64,000 nt of DNA, taken from positions 390,916 to 454,915 of the forward strand of contig JASANG010002570.1 in the NCBI GenBank assembly GCA_030248215.1, given 5' to 3'. The stretch's first letter is position 1; each line of letters begins with the position of its first letter. Made by a program: the position numbers and the translations under genes. The notes below the pieces were generated by a model that was not told where the DNA came from, ran no database searches, and was given only the letters and a program-made list of their open reading frames with translations. Positions 13,024 through 23,900 of this stretch are shown piece by piece. The DNA comes from Enoplolaimus lenunculus (taxonomy: Eukaryota > Nematoda > Enoplea > Enoplida > Thoracostomopsidae).

Positions 13024-13261
13024 TTGGGATGTGCCGATACCAAAATTTTTGCCCATGCCGATACCGATGCCGATTCTTATTTTGAAATTTTGCCGATGCC
13101 GAACCGATGCCGATTCCAACTTTAGTAAACCATGCTTAATAAACAGATATAATACTACATAACATTTATTATATGAAGGCTTAAACTCTAACCATCATAA
13201 ACGATTATCGAAAAGTGCCGATTATTACCGATGCCGATGCCGAGTAATGGGCACATCCCTA
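13024..13261. mobile_element. Short GATGTGCCGAT-type hAT-like MITE
   Basis: The element begins TTGGGATGTGCCGATACC and ends GGGCACATCCCTA. The flanking octamers CTCTTCCC (left) and GTCTTACC (right) agree at six of eight positions, compatible with an eroded 8-bp duplication. At 238 bases it is an internally deleted copy relative to the roughly 400-base ones. Confidence 0.75.
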
Positions 13262-13944
13262 GTCTTACCTAAATTAACGGTGTGTCTAAGTTTTCTCGGT
13301 GTTGTGTAGTAAAACCGAGTTTTTGAAAATATGCCAAATTATAATTTATTCGATTAAAGCAGTAACACTGGACATAAGTATTTTTGACATTGTTGCAACT
13401 CTCTTTTAGATACATAGCAAATGAAGTATAGATTTCATCCATTCATGTAGCGTTTTATGAGCTAACAAATGCAAATGAGTATGAGTATATAAATTTGCTA
13501 TAAAACACACGCATTTTACATGCAATGAATATTGTATACATGTCCAACAACATTGTTCATGCATTTGAACTATAATGGATTGACGCGGGGAGAAAGCAGT
13601 CGAACATAAGCTTATAGAACTCATAAAGACGTGTAAATGGCCCGCATATCCCACCCCATTAACAAAAATATAGACAACAGGTTTACATATTTACGCTGGG
13701 CTTCAGTGCGCCTCACTCTGCTTTTATTGATTCTAGGTTGGTTACCATCAAATCACACTCGACAGAATAACACCGACAATAACACCTTTGTAGGGAATTA
13801 ACGTCGTCAAGCACGATTTCTCTCGGGACTCGGCCAAAGATCAAGGCGTTGTATTATGGTTATACTAAAACTGTGTTCAGCTTCTCGCTCGTCAACTATT
13901 TACTTTCACTCTTGTTGCCTACATATATGAGGTTTAATACTACA

Positions 13945-14210
13945 TGTATATGTGAGACATGCTTGTCCGTTATGTGCAGATGCAAATGCAATATAGTTAA
14001 GTGCACTGCATGTATGCTAGCCACAGCATACCGTCGACACATTTAGCCGAGGACAGAATCAATTTGAGGCGGGCTACGTGGCGCAGTGGTAGAGCGTTTG
14101 CCTTAGAATTCGTTGGTCGCTGATTCGAAACCACACGTAACGCACTTTTACAGCTGCTTTGTAAAAATGAAATGCGCTCAAAACGGGACATTTTGATCAC
14201 CACCCACCGC
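13945..14210 (+). mobile_element. tRNA-derived repeat with conserved leader (copy 1)
   Basis: A tRNA-like head with an A-box-like segment (GTGGCGCAGTGGTAGAG at 14089-14105) is followed by a degraded B-box-like GATTCGAAACC and a body with CAGCTGCTTTGTAAAA. Upstream there is a leader of about 135 bases containing TATGTGAGACATGC, GCATATGCAAT-like and CGTCGACACAT motifs. The leader recurs in front of the same head at 47985-47887 and 48325-48224 on the minus strand. Pol III origin is inferred from the tRNA-like head. Confidence 0.7.
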
Positions 14211-14974
14211 AACTTTTTGACATTTTTGCTAATAACTCTTTAACAGGTGAACCAAATGACACGTTCTCGGTTAAATTTACTCCGACGAAAATGGCAAAAA
14301 TGTGCGTATGCGTTGTAACGTCTCCGTGTTAGACAGCTTGATTGTAAATGTTTTTGCAAAATGTTTTTAAGTTTAATCTGATCAAAAAATGAGCCTTTGT
14401 GCAGGTACCCTCAATCAACTATTTTACTGCACCACTTTTTCCTTCAAGTTATTTCAATAACTGGTTATAGCTATATTATAATATGCTAATTCCGATTCTG
14501 ATTGATTAACTCTCTCCCCCGGCTTACCGTTCACTTGCAATCTGTAGATCGACGCATGAATATAAAGGTAAATTGCGATCTAGCTCAAAATTTCCAGACA
14601 TTTCGGATTTAGAAACAATGTATGCTAAATGCTCAAAATAATAATAAATTTCTGATTTGAACACTAGTTATAAAACAAAACAATGCGAAGTAAAAGTACA
14701 ATCAAAAGTCTAGCGCCGACTTCAGTCTTCTGGTCATTGTTTCAACAGTATTCATTAGATTTGCGAGTTGGTTGCGCAATTTCATGTCCTAGCTTAGTAA
14801 ATTACTAGATCTTAGCTCTACCGTAAAATATTATACAGATGACTTGTTTATAAAAACCTCGGCGAATGCTGTTTCACGAACGTTACAGCAGCTTAACATA
14901 ACTAAACCGGCAAATATTACCCGAAAACAGTGCCATTTCCTGGAACAGCAATGTACCAAGAGTACACACATCTG

Positions 14975-15420
14975 GACAGTTGGAACCGCAGGACAGTTGA
15001 GACAGTTAGGACAGTTGGGACAGCAGGACAGTTAGGACAGTTAGGACAGCGGCAGAATTGGGCGGGACAGTTCGGACAGTTGGCACAGTTGGGATAACAG
15101 AACAGTTGGGACAGTTCAGACAGCGGGACCCTTGAGACAGCGCGACGGTTGTAACAGTTGGGACAGTGGGAGGGTTGGGACAGTTTGGATAGTGGGAGGG
15201 ACAGTTGGAACGGTTGAGACAATTAGGACAGCGTGATAGTTGGGACAATTGGGACAGTAGACAGCGGTACAGTTGGGATAGTTGGGACAGTGTGACAGTT
15301 GGACAGTTGAACAGCTGGACAGCCGGGACAGCGAGATAGCGGGACTTTTCTGACAATCGGGACAGTTTATGTGGGACCCGCGGTACACTGGGACGTGGGA
15401 CTGTTGGGAAAGCTAGGCCC
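14975..15420. repeat. GGACAGTTG minisatellite
   Basis: About 40 imperfect units of 8-10 bases, GGGACAGTT or GGACAGTTG, run for some 450 bases. The minus-strand frames stay open as Cys/Pro/Asn/Thr/Val-rich polypeptides (CPNCPNC, TVPTV), a by-product of the repeat. There is no initiation context or family match to suggest a real protein. Confidence 0.9.
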
Positions 15421-15804
15421 AAACTAAACAATTCATTATAGGAACACTTATCCCTCTCGACAGCCTCAACGTCTCTTGAAAGTGGGAGCAGGGGTGCTGC
15501 AACTCCACAGTAGAAAAGTAAAAACTGCACCTACTGCAACACAAACTCAGCATCCCTTACTACAACACATACTCAGCATGTATACATATAATATTTGGTT
15601 TATATATTATATATGTATATAGAAGAATATGTTTCAAAAATAAGACGCAAACTTTAGGTTATGGGGAAAGCCTGAGCTCAACCCGAAATATCTTTGAAAT
15701 TCGATTTATTTATATATAGGTACCCAACCGTTTTAAGAATATAAGCGGATCAGTTTTTTTACATAAGAGGGGGTAGAGGGGTCCCCATTTTAAGTCCCAA
15801 TAAT

Positions 15805-16076
15805 ACACTGTAAAAATGATGAGTCAAATTGACCCTCTCTGAAATAGGCTTTTCCTGACTACACAAACTGAGTCAAAATTCTCTCCGTCAGAGTCAACAC
15901 TGTAAAAATGATGAGTCAAATTGACCCTCTCTGAAATAGGCTTTTCCTGACTTCACAAACTGAGTCAAAATTCTCTCCGTCAGACTCTGGCGGAGTCGAA
16001 TTTTGACACAGTTTGTGCAGTCAGGAAAAGCCTATTTTGTAGAGAGTCAATCTGGCTCATTGTTTCTTGCAGTGTA
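15805..16076. mobile_element. Foldback element with one arm duplicated in tandem
   Basis: A 92-base unit beginning ACACTGTAAAAATGATGAG occurs twice in direct tandem (15805 and 15897). An inverted copy follows from about 15985 to the end CTTGCAGTGTAA. Both arms share AATAGGCTTTTCCTGAC and its complement. The outer ends (TACACTGTAA and TGCAGTGTAA) form a short terminal inverted repeat. Confidence 0.8.
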
Positions 16077-16689
16077 AGTCCACCAGCTGATAGTCCCTAA
16101 AACGTAATTAGAGTACATAAATGTCAATTATCCCTTCTTGTTTCTTTAATTAAAATGTTTCGCACATAATCATCCAGTCCCGATACCCGATAGGTGACCG
16201 GTGATAGGTGGAACACGTTTGAAAATACAAGCAAAAGGGTCCGTATTCTGAAATAACACACCTATCATCCATCAGATAGCATCACCTTTTCAAACAAGCA
16301 AATTAAAACACTGAGGCGCTCGTTACAACACTGTTTAAAAACCAGTGGCGTACCTTCGGAGTTTACAGACCTATCGTTAACTAGCGATATGTGCTACGTT
16401 TTGACAGTATGGGCACAGATTTGCGACAAATTTTTGTTACAAATAGCGTCGAATAACTATGTAGCTAGGTGCATAAATTTTACAGTTATAGTTAACGTGC
16501 TGAAACAACCATGGTTCGTTTTTAGTCGAACGTGAACTCGGTGATTAGATTAAGTCGCGTGCACTTTTTAATTAACTACGGTGTGTTGTTTTCGATTCGA
16601 AAGCCTCATTTAAGCAAGTACTTAGAATGCAAGCTTGAAAATAAAATTCCAATGAGAATATTGCTGTTAGTCTAAGTAGGAAAAGGACC

Positions 16690-17110
16690 TACATAACGTG
16701 GCTCTACCAGTGCGCCACGCAGCCTGCTTGTGCACTCAAACCTATTTCCGCGTGGATACCGTTTCAAAGCGCTACAATTTACCAATTGCATCTGTAGGAA
16801 CAACACGGTCTGCACAACTCTTGTTCGAAGTTTTACTCAAAGTTAAGGATCACGCCGGAAATTGAACGTCGGTTCGTTGGCGCTCGAGTCAAGCATGCTA
16901 GTACTACATCATGTGGTCATTCTAACAACTTCATACTCCGGTATCTGTGCTCATGTATTACAATCTTTTTGCTTTACATACACTTATTGTGCACATAAAT
17001 CGACAGCGTTCGCGGAGTATCCCCCGTGTCAGTCTACGTAGAAACTTGGACTTCAGACATTTTAACTAAGCAGCTGGAAAGCGGTCTACAGAGCGTGGGT
17101 ATGCTAGGGC
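16690..17110 (-). repeat. tRNA-derived repeat fragments
   Basis: The complement of 16690-16730 reads GCTGCGTGGCGCACTGG, a tRNA-like head. The part around 17025-17085 complements to CCAGCTGCTTAGTTAAAATG followed by GTAGACTGACACGGGG, the same body and tail as the two copies near 47.7-48.2 kb. The copy is broken and rearranged. Confidence 0.5.
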
Positions 17111-17159
17111 ACGCCGTTTTTAGTTCCCAGTGCTCAGCAGCTGAACATGAGGGACATTC

Positions 17160-17345
17160 CCGGAAGGTTTAGAACTCGGTCGGCAGAGTATCAGTCCAGC
17201 GCGCTAGCCATTGATCGACGCCGCCTCACAATCAAATGCTAAGTTTTTTGTTTTTATGCCTTATAAGAATCTCACCATTATACACATGTATCTTGCTTCT
17301 TCCGTGTTTTAACTGCTGCTGCATATAAAGGTATTACATATGCAG
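17160..17345 (-). repeat. Second tRNA-derived repeat family (copy 1)
   Basis: The complement near 17175-17230 reads GGCGGCGTCGATCAATGGC, a tRNA-like head. The adjoining segment TTTTATGCCTTATAAGAATC...CTTCTTCCGTGTTTTAACTG is closely matched at 50360-50450 next to another tRNA-like head, which defines a shared dispersed unit. Confidence 0.5.
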
Positions 17346-17424
17346 CAGTGATTTACCGATGTACAGCATTTGCATGAGGTTATTACTGGTTTCCATGCAT
17401 CCGCATGTCACATGCACCAGCAGC

Positions 17425-17600
17425 CTTAGGATTCTGAGGCAAGCACTCTACCACTGCACTAGCAGCCCACCTTTGCAGTTATTTTTTGTACGACTATATG
17501 TGTCGACCGTATGCTACCGGCAAGCATACTTCATACGTTGTAGTGTAATGCACTTGCGTATAGGCAGGCACCAGCACGTCTCACATGCTTACAACTGCAA
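17425..17600 (-). mobile_element. tRNA-derived repeat with conserved leader (copy 2)
   Basis: The complement carries GCTGCTAGTGCAGTGGTAGAG at the head. Beside it is the leader with GTCGACACATATAGTCG and GTAAGCATGTGAGACGTGC. The head-to-leader arrangement is the same as at 13945-14210. Confidence 0.6.
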
Positions 17601-17941
17601 TGTAAGTATGGATATTTATGTTAGCTAATTGCAGGCTTCTGGGGGACGATGAAGGCTAGCCTTAAAAATAACAACTTTTATAGAATTTTTCTTTAATAAT
17701 GCAATACACAAGCATGTAAAATGTGTTTACATATTGTATACGAGCGTCAGAAAAGTTTAATAAGATTTTAAAAATTATCCCCCACTCTAGATTTCCTCGC
17801 CGGCTGTACAACCGAGGCCCCCGGTTGAAGATTTTCCCACACTGTCGTTACTAAGGGACATCACAGGTCAGTGAACTTACTAATAGCTTTTGTACGTTAT
17901 ATATTTATAGTGCTACCAACTACATAATAATAATTACTTAT

Positions 17942-20900
17942 ATGGCAAGCGCCTTTATAAGGGAAGAATCAGGAACAGAAAAATTTGCGATTCACAAAGC
18001 AGTTTGGGATAAAGATTTTATTTTATTGAGGAAACTGATTTCGGAGCCGTTTGTAAGTGTTTCTTTTTGTTTTCTCATGCTACAACTGATTTATTAGCAT
18101 TTTCTGTAGTATTAGCCTGTTAACATGCGCTTAAACAGTTAGATTGGGATAAATTTCTAAGAATATTTGATGGGGACCGCTATTTTTAAACTGTAGGCAA
18201 ACCTTGAAGAATGTGACTCGCATGGACGAACTCCGCTTTTGCTTGCGGTAACACTCGGCGATCTAGAATCAGCTAGGATTTTGCTCAATGCTGGCGCTGA
18301 TGCAAACGCAGAAACGAAAAATTATTGGGGAGGTACGTATGTAATACCGGTCATAAGTCGTAATGCGTTTGTTTGTTTGATTGTATGCTATGGTGATTGC
18401 AGAACAATGGTCTTTAAGCTAAATACGTATGTCCTGTGCGGCATTCACCTTGATGTTGTAATTCGTTTCATATTTACATGCTGTTCAGGGATGTTTAACC
18501 GTGGGGGACGTAGACTTTGAACACTTCCTTCAAAACGAACTGAGAGATTATACAATATTTTCCACGGGCAAATCGAGAATGGCAGCGGCGATGATTACTA
18601 CGATATTTTTTGCTGACTGCTCCACTGTAGTCAGAATTTTAAAAACCGACGTTATTTTAATGTATGCTGTGGCTATACATAGTTACTGGAAGCCGTAAAA
18701 GCTGTATTAGATTGAATTTTGTACCATTTTAGTTAAAACATGAAATTAAAACTTTTATTACACCCAGCTTTGCTATCTTCTAAACTTCGAATTTTATTAC
18801 ACCTCGGTTTTGCAATTAATGAGTGTAAAATATCCTATATACACCCTTTACAATTTATCGCCGTGTAGGCTGTATGTAATGTATGCTATACATACGTGTG
18901 CGCCGTCGTGGATATTGTATAGTGTATATCCCACTTTGCGCTGTAATATTGTATACAGCAGTAAATTGCTCACAGTGCATTGCTGTGCTGAGGACCACCC
19001 TATTGTTTATTTTAATAACTGACACATTTGACTAATCGCTTGTAGCTTTAACTTTCATGGAAATTTTTTGCTTATAAAGTACGTTTTCGTGTTCCATTCT
19101 GGTAATTAAACGCTGTACATATTAGGGGATTCCCGAGCCCGAGGTGATACTCTGTTGAGTGTTTTATATCTGTTTGTGTATAATCTAACAGGACAAGAAT
19201 TCAATGAAATTCTGATTTCAGTTAGAATTATGGCAAAATTTCTGTTCCGATTTCAGTTGACTGTTACGAGCCACTACACTGAAGCCCTAGTCACATGTGC
19301 TAGTTTTTGCAGCGAGAACTTACAGCTTCAATTTGCACGTGCACATTTTTGCAAGCGACAAGCGAAAACTTGCAGCTGCAATTGTACACACAAGTTTTTG
19401 CAATCCGAACATTTAGTTGATTTTTTTTCGACGAAAACACATTCAAGAAATTTGCCGCTGCAAGTTGTAAATGCAAATATTTGCATTTGCAATTTACTGC
19501 TGCGTGCTCTTTGAGCAGAAACTTTCACGTGAACGTTGCAGCTGTAAATGTCAAATGCCAATTCTTGCAGTTTGCAGCGGCAATTTCGTACTCGAAAAAT
19601 TTGCACGTATGGCTATGAATAGTGCTTTTAATATCTAAACGGTTACGTTTATTTAAATGGACTTTAGTGGTCCATGAAGCGACAGTGACCGGTGATCCAG
19701 AACTATTGTCGTTGTCGCTCGCACACCGGGAACACCAACGTCATACACGTCGCCTTCGAGCTGTTTTTGGTCTATTGGACTCCCTACGTGAAACTCCAGA
19801 TTTCTATGTTGAAATGACTTGGCAGTTTACTAGTTGGTTGCCGTTGGTGTCACGAGTTTGTCCCAGTGATACATATCGAATTTATAAACAAGGTAAGTGT
19901 CATTTATATATTCGGTTATAGTTAGCTTGATAATAAGTACGTACTTTAATTATATTTAAGAGTTTAGTGTCGTTTGTTTCTGTATTACGTATTCTAATTA
20001 TATATGCTTGTAACAACCATAAATTAACTAAAATCGGCGCGTCTGCTAGCTTTGTCTAATGCAAGGAACTATGTTAATTTTTGTGCACTAGAATTGTACT
20101 GTTTGAGTATTTTTGAAATTTATTGAGTGAAACAGATGGAGCTTGTATCAGGAGCAGTCACAAAAAGGGGGGGGGCGCTCCCACTCCCCGAACTTTTCGC
20201 AAACAGTTAAATCTTTAGAATACAAACAAAGTTTCGTAGTCGATTTATGGCTTTAGTAAATTTAGGATCGAATATTCGTATTGATACAACGCTAATAAGT
20301 TTTGAGCAGAACAATTGGGTACGCGGCAACCGAAGCTATTTGTTCAAATTTGAAAGTGAGTATAATATTGAATATCGGCGTTGTTTTTTTCATAATTGAT
20401 TACGTAATTATACTCGCTGTATAGCGGATTGAAATGACAGTCTATCGCCGCCATCGTACATAATATGATACACTTAATGTGTTTTACAAACCATCAGAAT
20501 ATTTTGTTTGTATTACGTGGTATTCAGGACCCCGGTTAAATCACAGGAATTTGATAAAACTGTTGTACGTACCTTGTATGCAGCATAACACTTACAAATT
20601 TATCTTGCAGGGTTAAATCTGATATCCGGTGCCGTTAAAAAATCGATATCCGCCCTCGGCAAAAAAATTGATATCCGGCTCCTGTATTCTTTATGGTCGG
20701 ATATTTATTGTTGAAAAGTACATATAACAACTCTATATTATACTATTATTTCTGACAATAACCACAATATTTCACTGCGAAGTATCCATCTCCGGTATTT
20801 GTTTGGTTTTTCTGTTGAACCCTGCTATATCTATTGCACTTTTACCAATATTGCTAATTTCCAGAGGCCGTATTTGTATAAGTCGCCGAGGCCCTGTACA

Positions 20901-23900
20901 GCGGAATGATAGGTACAATATACGTCAAAGTCACATACAGTGTATACTATATAGTATGTATACAATGTTTTCATTGAAAATGTAATGAGTTTATCTTTCT
21001 CTTTGGGACAATTTTCGTCAGTTTACCAAGTAGAAATTTTGGCTATTGATGAGGTTGTTTTCGAATTAATTAAGCGAGGTGTTAGACAGAAAATAATTGT
21101 CACTAGATCAGACAGTCAAGCTGCCCTCAAGGCACTTGATAGGAATTGGAGTACCTACAAGATCTCTCAATTACAAATAAAGTGTTTTTAACATAGATTA
21201 AAGGTCATTCGACCAATCATGGAAATGATATGGCTGATGCACTGGCTAAGGCTGGAGCTCAAATGAGGTTTATCGGACCAGAAACTGTTATAGGTGTACC
21301 ACAAAGACATATCAAAAATATGATCCAGAATTGGCGCATTTCACACACTAACCAGAGATGGCTAGAGTTAACTACTTGTCGGAATACTAAGATATTCTTT
21401 AGTAAACTGGAACCAAAACATACTAGCTTCATTGTGCGATTTAACAGGAATAGAGTTAGATTACTAACACAAATAGTTACTGGACATTGTCAACTAAATA
21501 AGCATATAAAATAGGACTCTCAAATTCGAGTATTTGTGACTGCTGTGGAATGGAGGAAGCATGTGTAGAGCACTTAGTGAGATGTTCGGTCTATAGCGAG
21601 GTCCGGTATAGGGTCTACAGATCATATAGTCTAAATATAGTTGATAATAACATAAAGAAACTGAATAGGTTTTTAACAGAGTCAGTAAGATTTTAACCTA
21701 GAGTCTAAACACCTCGAAGTATCTATCAGTGGATATCTATCTATCTATAGTACACACTCAAGATCTAATTATTAATCCTGTTAGGTATTTTGTTTAGTAA
21801 GTTGTTTCCAGCGTTAGATATCAATAGATATTTGAAACATTCATTGTGTGTCTACATGTAAGGTAGCGTTTTATCGGACGTCAATGGCGTGTTATATGAT
21901 TTCGTTGTGGCTAAGTACACTTATTCTGTCCAGGTGCACAGACAGCAGTGATTCAAGAACTTGACCACGACAACAAAATGGTATTTTCTGAACGGTTTCA
22001 TTTCGATGAACCTCCCACGGAAGCTGATAATGATGTGTTAAACCCTGATAATCAGCAATTTGCAAATGGTCACGTGGTTACCGGTGCAAACGGGCAGGTG
22101 GAAAAGTTTCGACCTCATCCTGATACGTTGTCGCAGCGACTGACCGCACCTGTTGTTACGACGTATATCGATGTTGATAAAATTGAGTTTGAAAGGTTTG
22201 AAAATATTAAGTTGTAGTAATCATATCTCGAACATTAGCAAGTTTTGGGATAATATTATCGCGTCTCGCATTTAGACGTTTAATTTACCAAAGCGAAATC
22301 CTTATAAAAGAGTTAAAGGCGAACTCAGGATTGTTTTACAACAAAAAGTAACATACTACAGCAATAAAAAAATCAAAAATAATGCCGACGCTGAACTTAA
22401 TATAAATGTTTCTGTGTGTTTGCTTGTTTGTTTGTTTGTTTGTTTGTTTGTTTATTTGTTTGTTAGCTTGTTTCTATCTTTTTATTTGTTTGTTTTTTGC
22501 TTTCCAGGAGCAAGTCGGGCATATGGGGTTGGCGAAGTAATCGAGCAGAAACAGTTAGCGGATATGACTGCAAGGTATTTAAGTGGAATGCTTGTATTTG
22601 TTCTTTATTTGATTTGAAATGAGTGAATGATGCAGAATTCTGGAGTCAAGATTTAGTGGAAACGAAAAGTCGGATGGACTGGACAGTGAATTTGTCAATG
22701 GCAAAAGCGTTATGGTTAGCAAATGGGAATGCACAACATAGCCTATACCTATAAATAATTTCAATTTAAGCAGCTAAATCCTATTGTTGTCCTTGTTTGT
22801 CATTATTGTTGTTGATTACTTTTTAACGGACAGACAGCTTTCAACGCAATCCAAGATCTATATTCTCAGATGGTTATATGATCTATTACCAGCTAAAACA
22901 CGCTAAATTTCGTAAAGCTTGATTCAGTACAAGTAAAAAGTTATAAGGCCCGTTGCTAGCTGATGGTAGTTGCTACTTACAACTGGGAATGTCTGCCCAG
23001 GTATATCATATGGTAGTGATGTATTTTATGCCTTTATTACAATATGCATTATTTGCTCTCGTGGAGCAAATCATAAAGGAATGCATTTGTAAACGATTAA
23101 GCGTCTGATTTTAGGTATTCAACGCATCTAATGTTCAACTAGTGACACGAACGCGTACAGAACATTTGACAGCGGAGGATAAAAAAGACTCCGAAGCTAA
23201 TTCCACTGGAAACCCGATTGATTCACTGTTCAAAATGGTGTCCAGTGAAAATAAGGTACATAGATTGACGCATCTGCATTGCGGTTTAATTGTCCATACT
23301 GGTCCATATTCTCAACTGAGTATACTAGCTATAGTCAGTTAGCGACGGAATTTCAAACCAGGGAACTGCGACTTAAGATTTGCATAAATGTAAACTTAGC
23401 AAATAAGAAAAGAATGCTATTTACTGATTTTTATTTTAAAAAATGCAAGACCTGTTGCAAACTGGTGATAAGTGTTACACACATTTAGAGAATACGGGCA
23501 GTGAACGTTAGTTCTGGCTATGTACGCAGTTTGAGGTATGGTACATGTTAGGTATATAGATCTCTTTGTTTGCTTCTTCTCGTACATGAGGCTGTGTAAG
23601 TTATAAACCAGACGAAATAGAAACGGATTTTTGAAATTGTATGATAAACTCAAACCTAATGTTAACTTGTCTTACTTTAATAATTTTGTAGTACGTATTA
23701 AGTCTTTCAGAATCGTTACACGTTATATTTGGATATGTATTTTTGCTGCATGTTTCGAAACAATACTTGTCGACCGACCATTTTCTGCTGGGAATGATAT
23801 CCAAGCCCGCAAACCAACAGGGTGCCCCGTCTTTTGGCTAAGACTGATATTCTCAACCCGTGCGTAGCACCTGTCGCCAAATAAGCAAGCCTTGTCAGCT

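Larger units (their letters stand above)
12836..17941. other. Intergenic region between divergent RIOK3 and ANKRD13
   Basis: About 5.1 kb separate two divergent start codons, so both promoters should lie here, but I see no convincing TATA or initiator motif to assign. The interval holds a GATGTGCCGAT MITE (13024-13261), tRNA-derived elements (13945-14210, 16690-16800, 17020-17110, 17425-17600), a minisatellite (14975-15420) and a tandem plus inverted repeat (15805-16076). I found no exon. Confidence 0.7.

Noticed and set aside
14917-15530. Long overlapping minus-strand ORFs rich in Cys, Pro, Asn and Thr (up to 174 codons)
   Set aside because: They are generated by the GGACAGTTG minisatellite; all frames are open for the same reason and no family or start context supports them.
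19328-19606. Cys-rich ORFs on both strands resembling a small secreted protein
   Set aside because: They coincide with a TTGCAGCTGCAA-rich repeat inside ANKRD13 intron 2.
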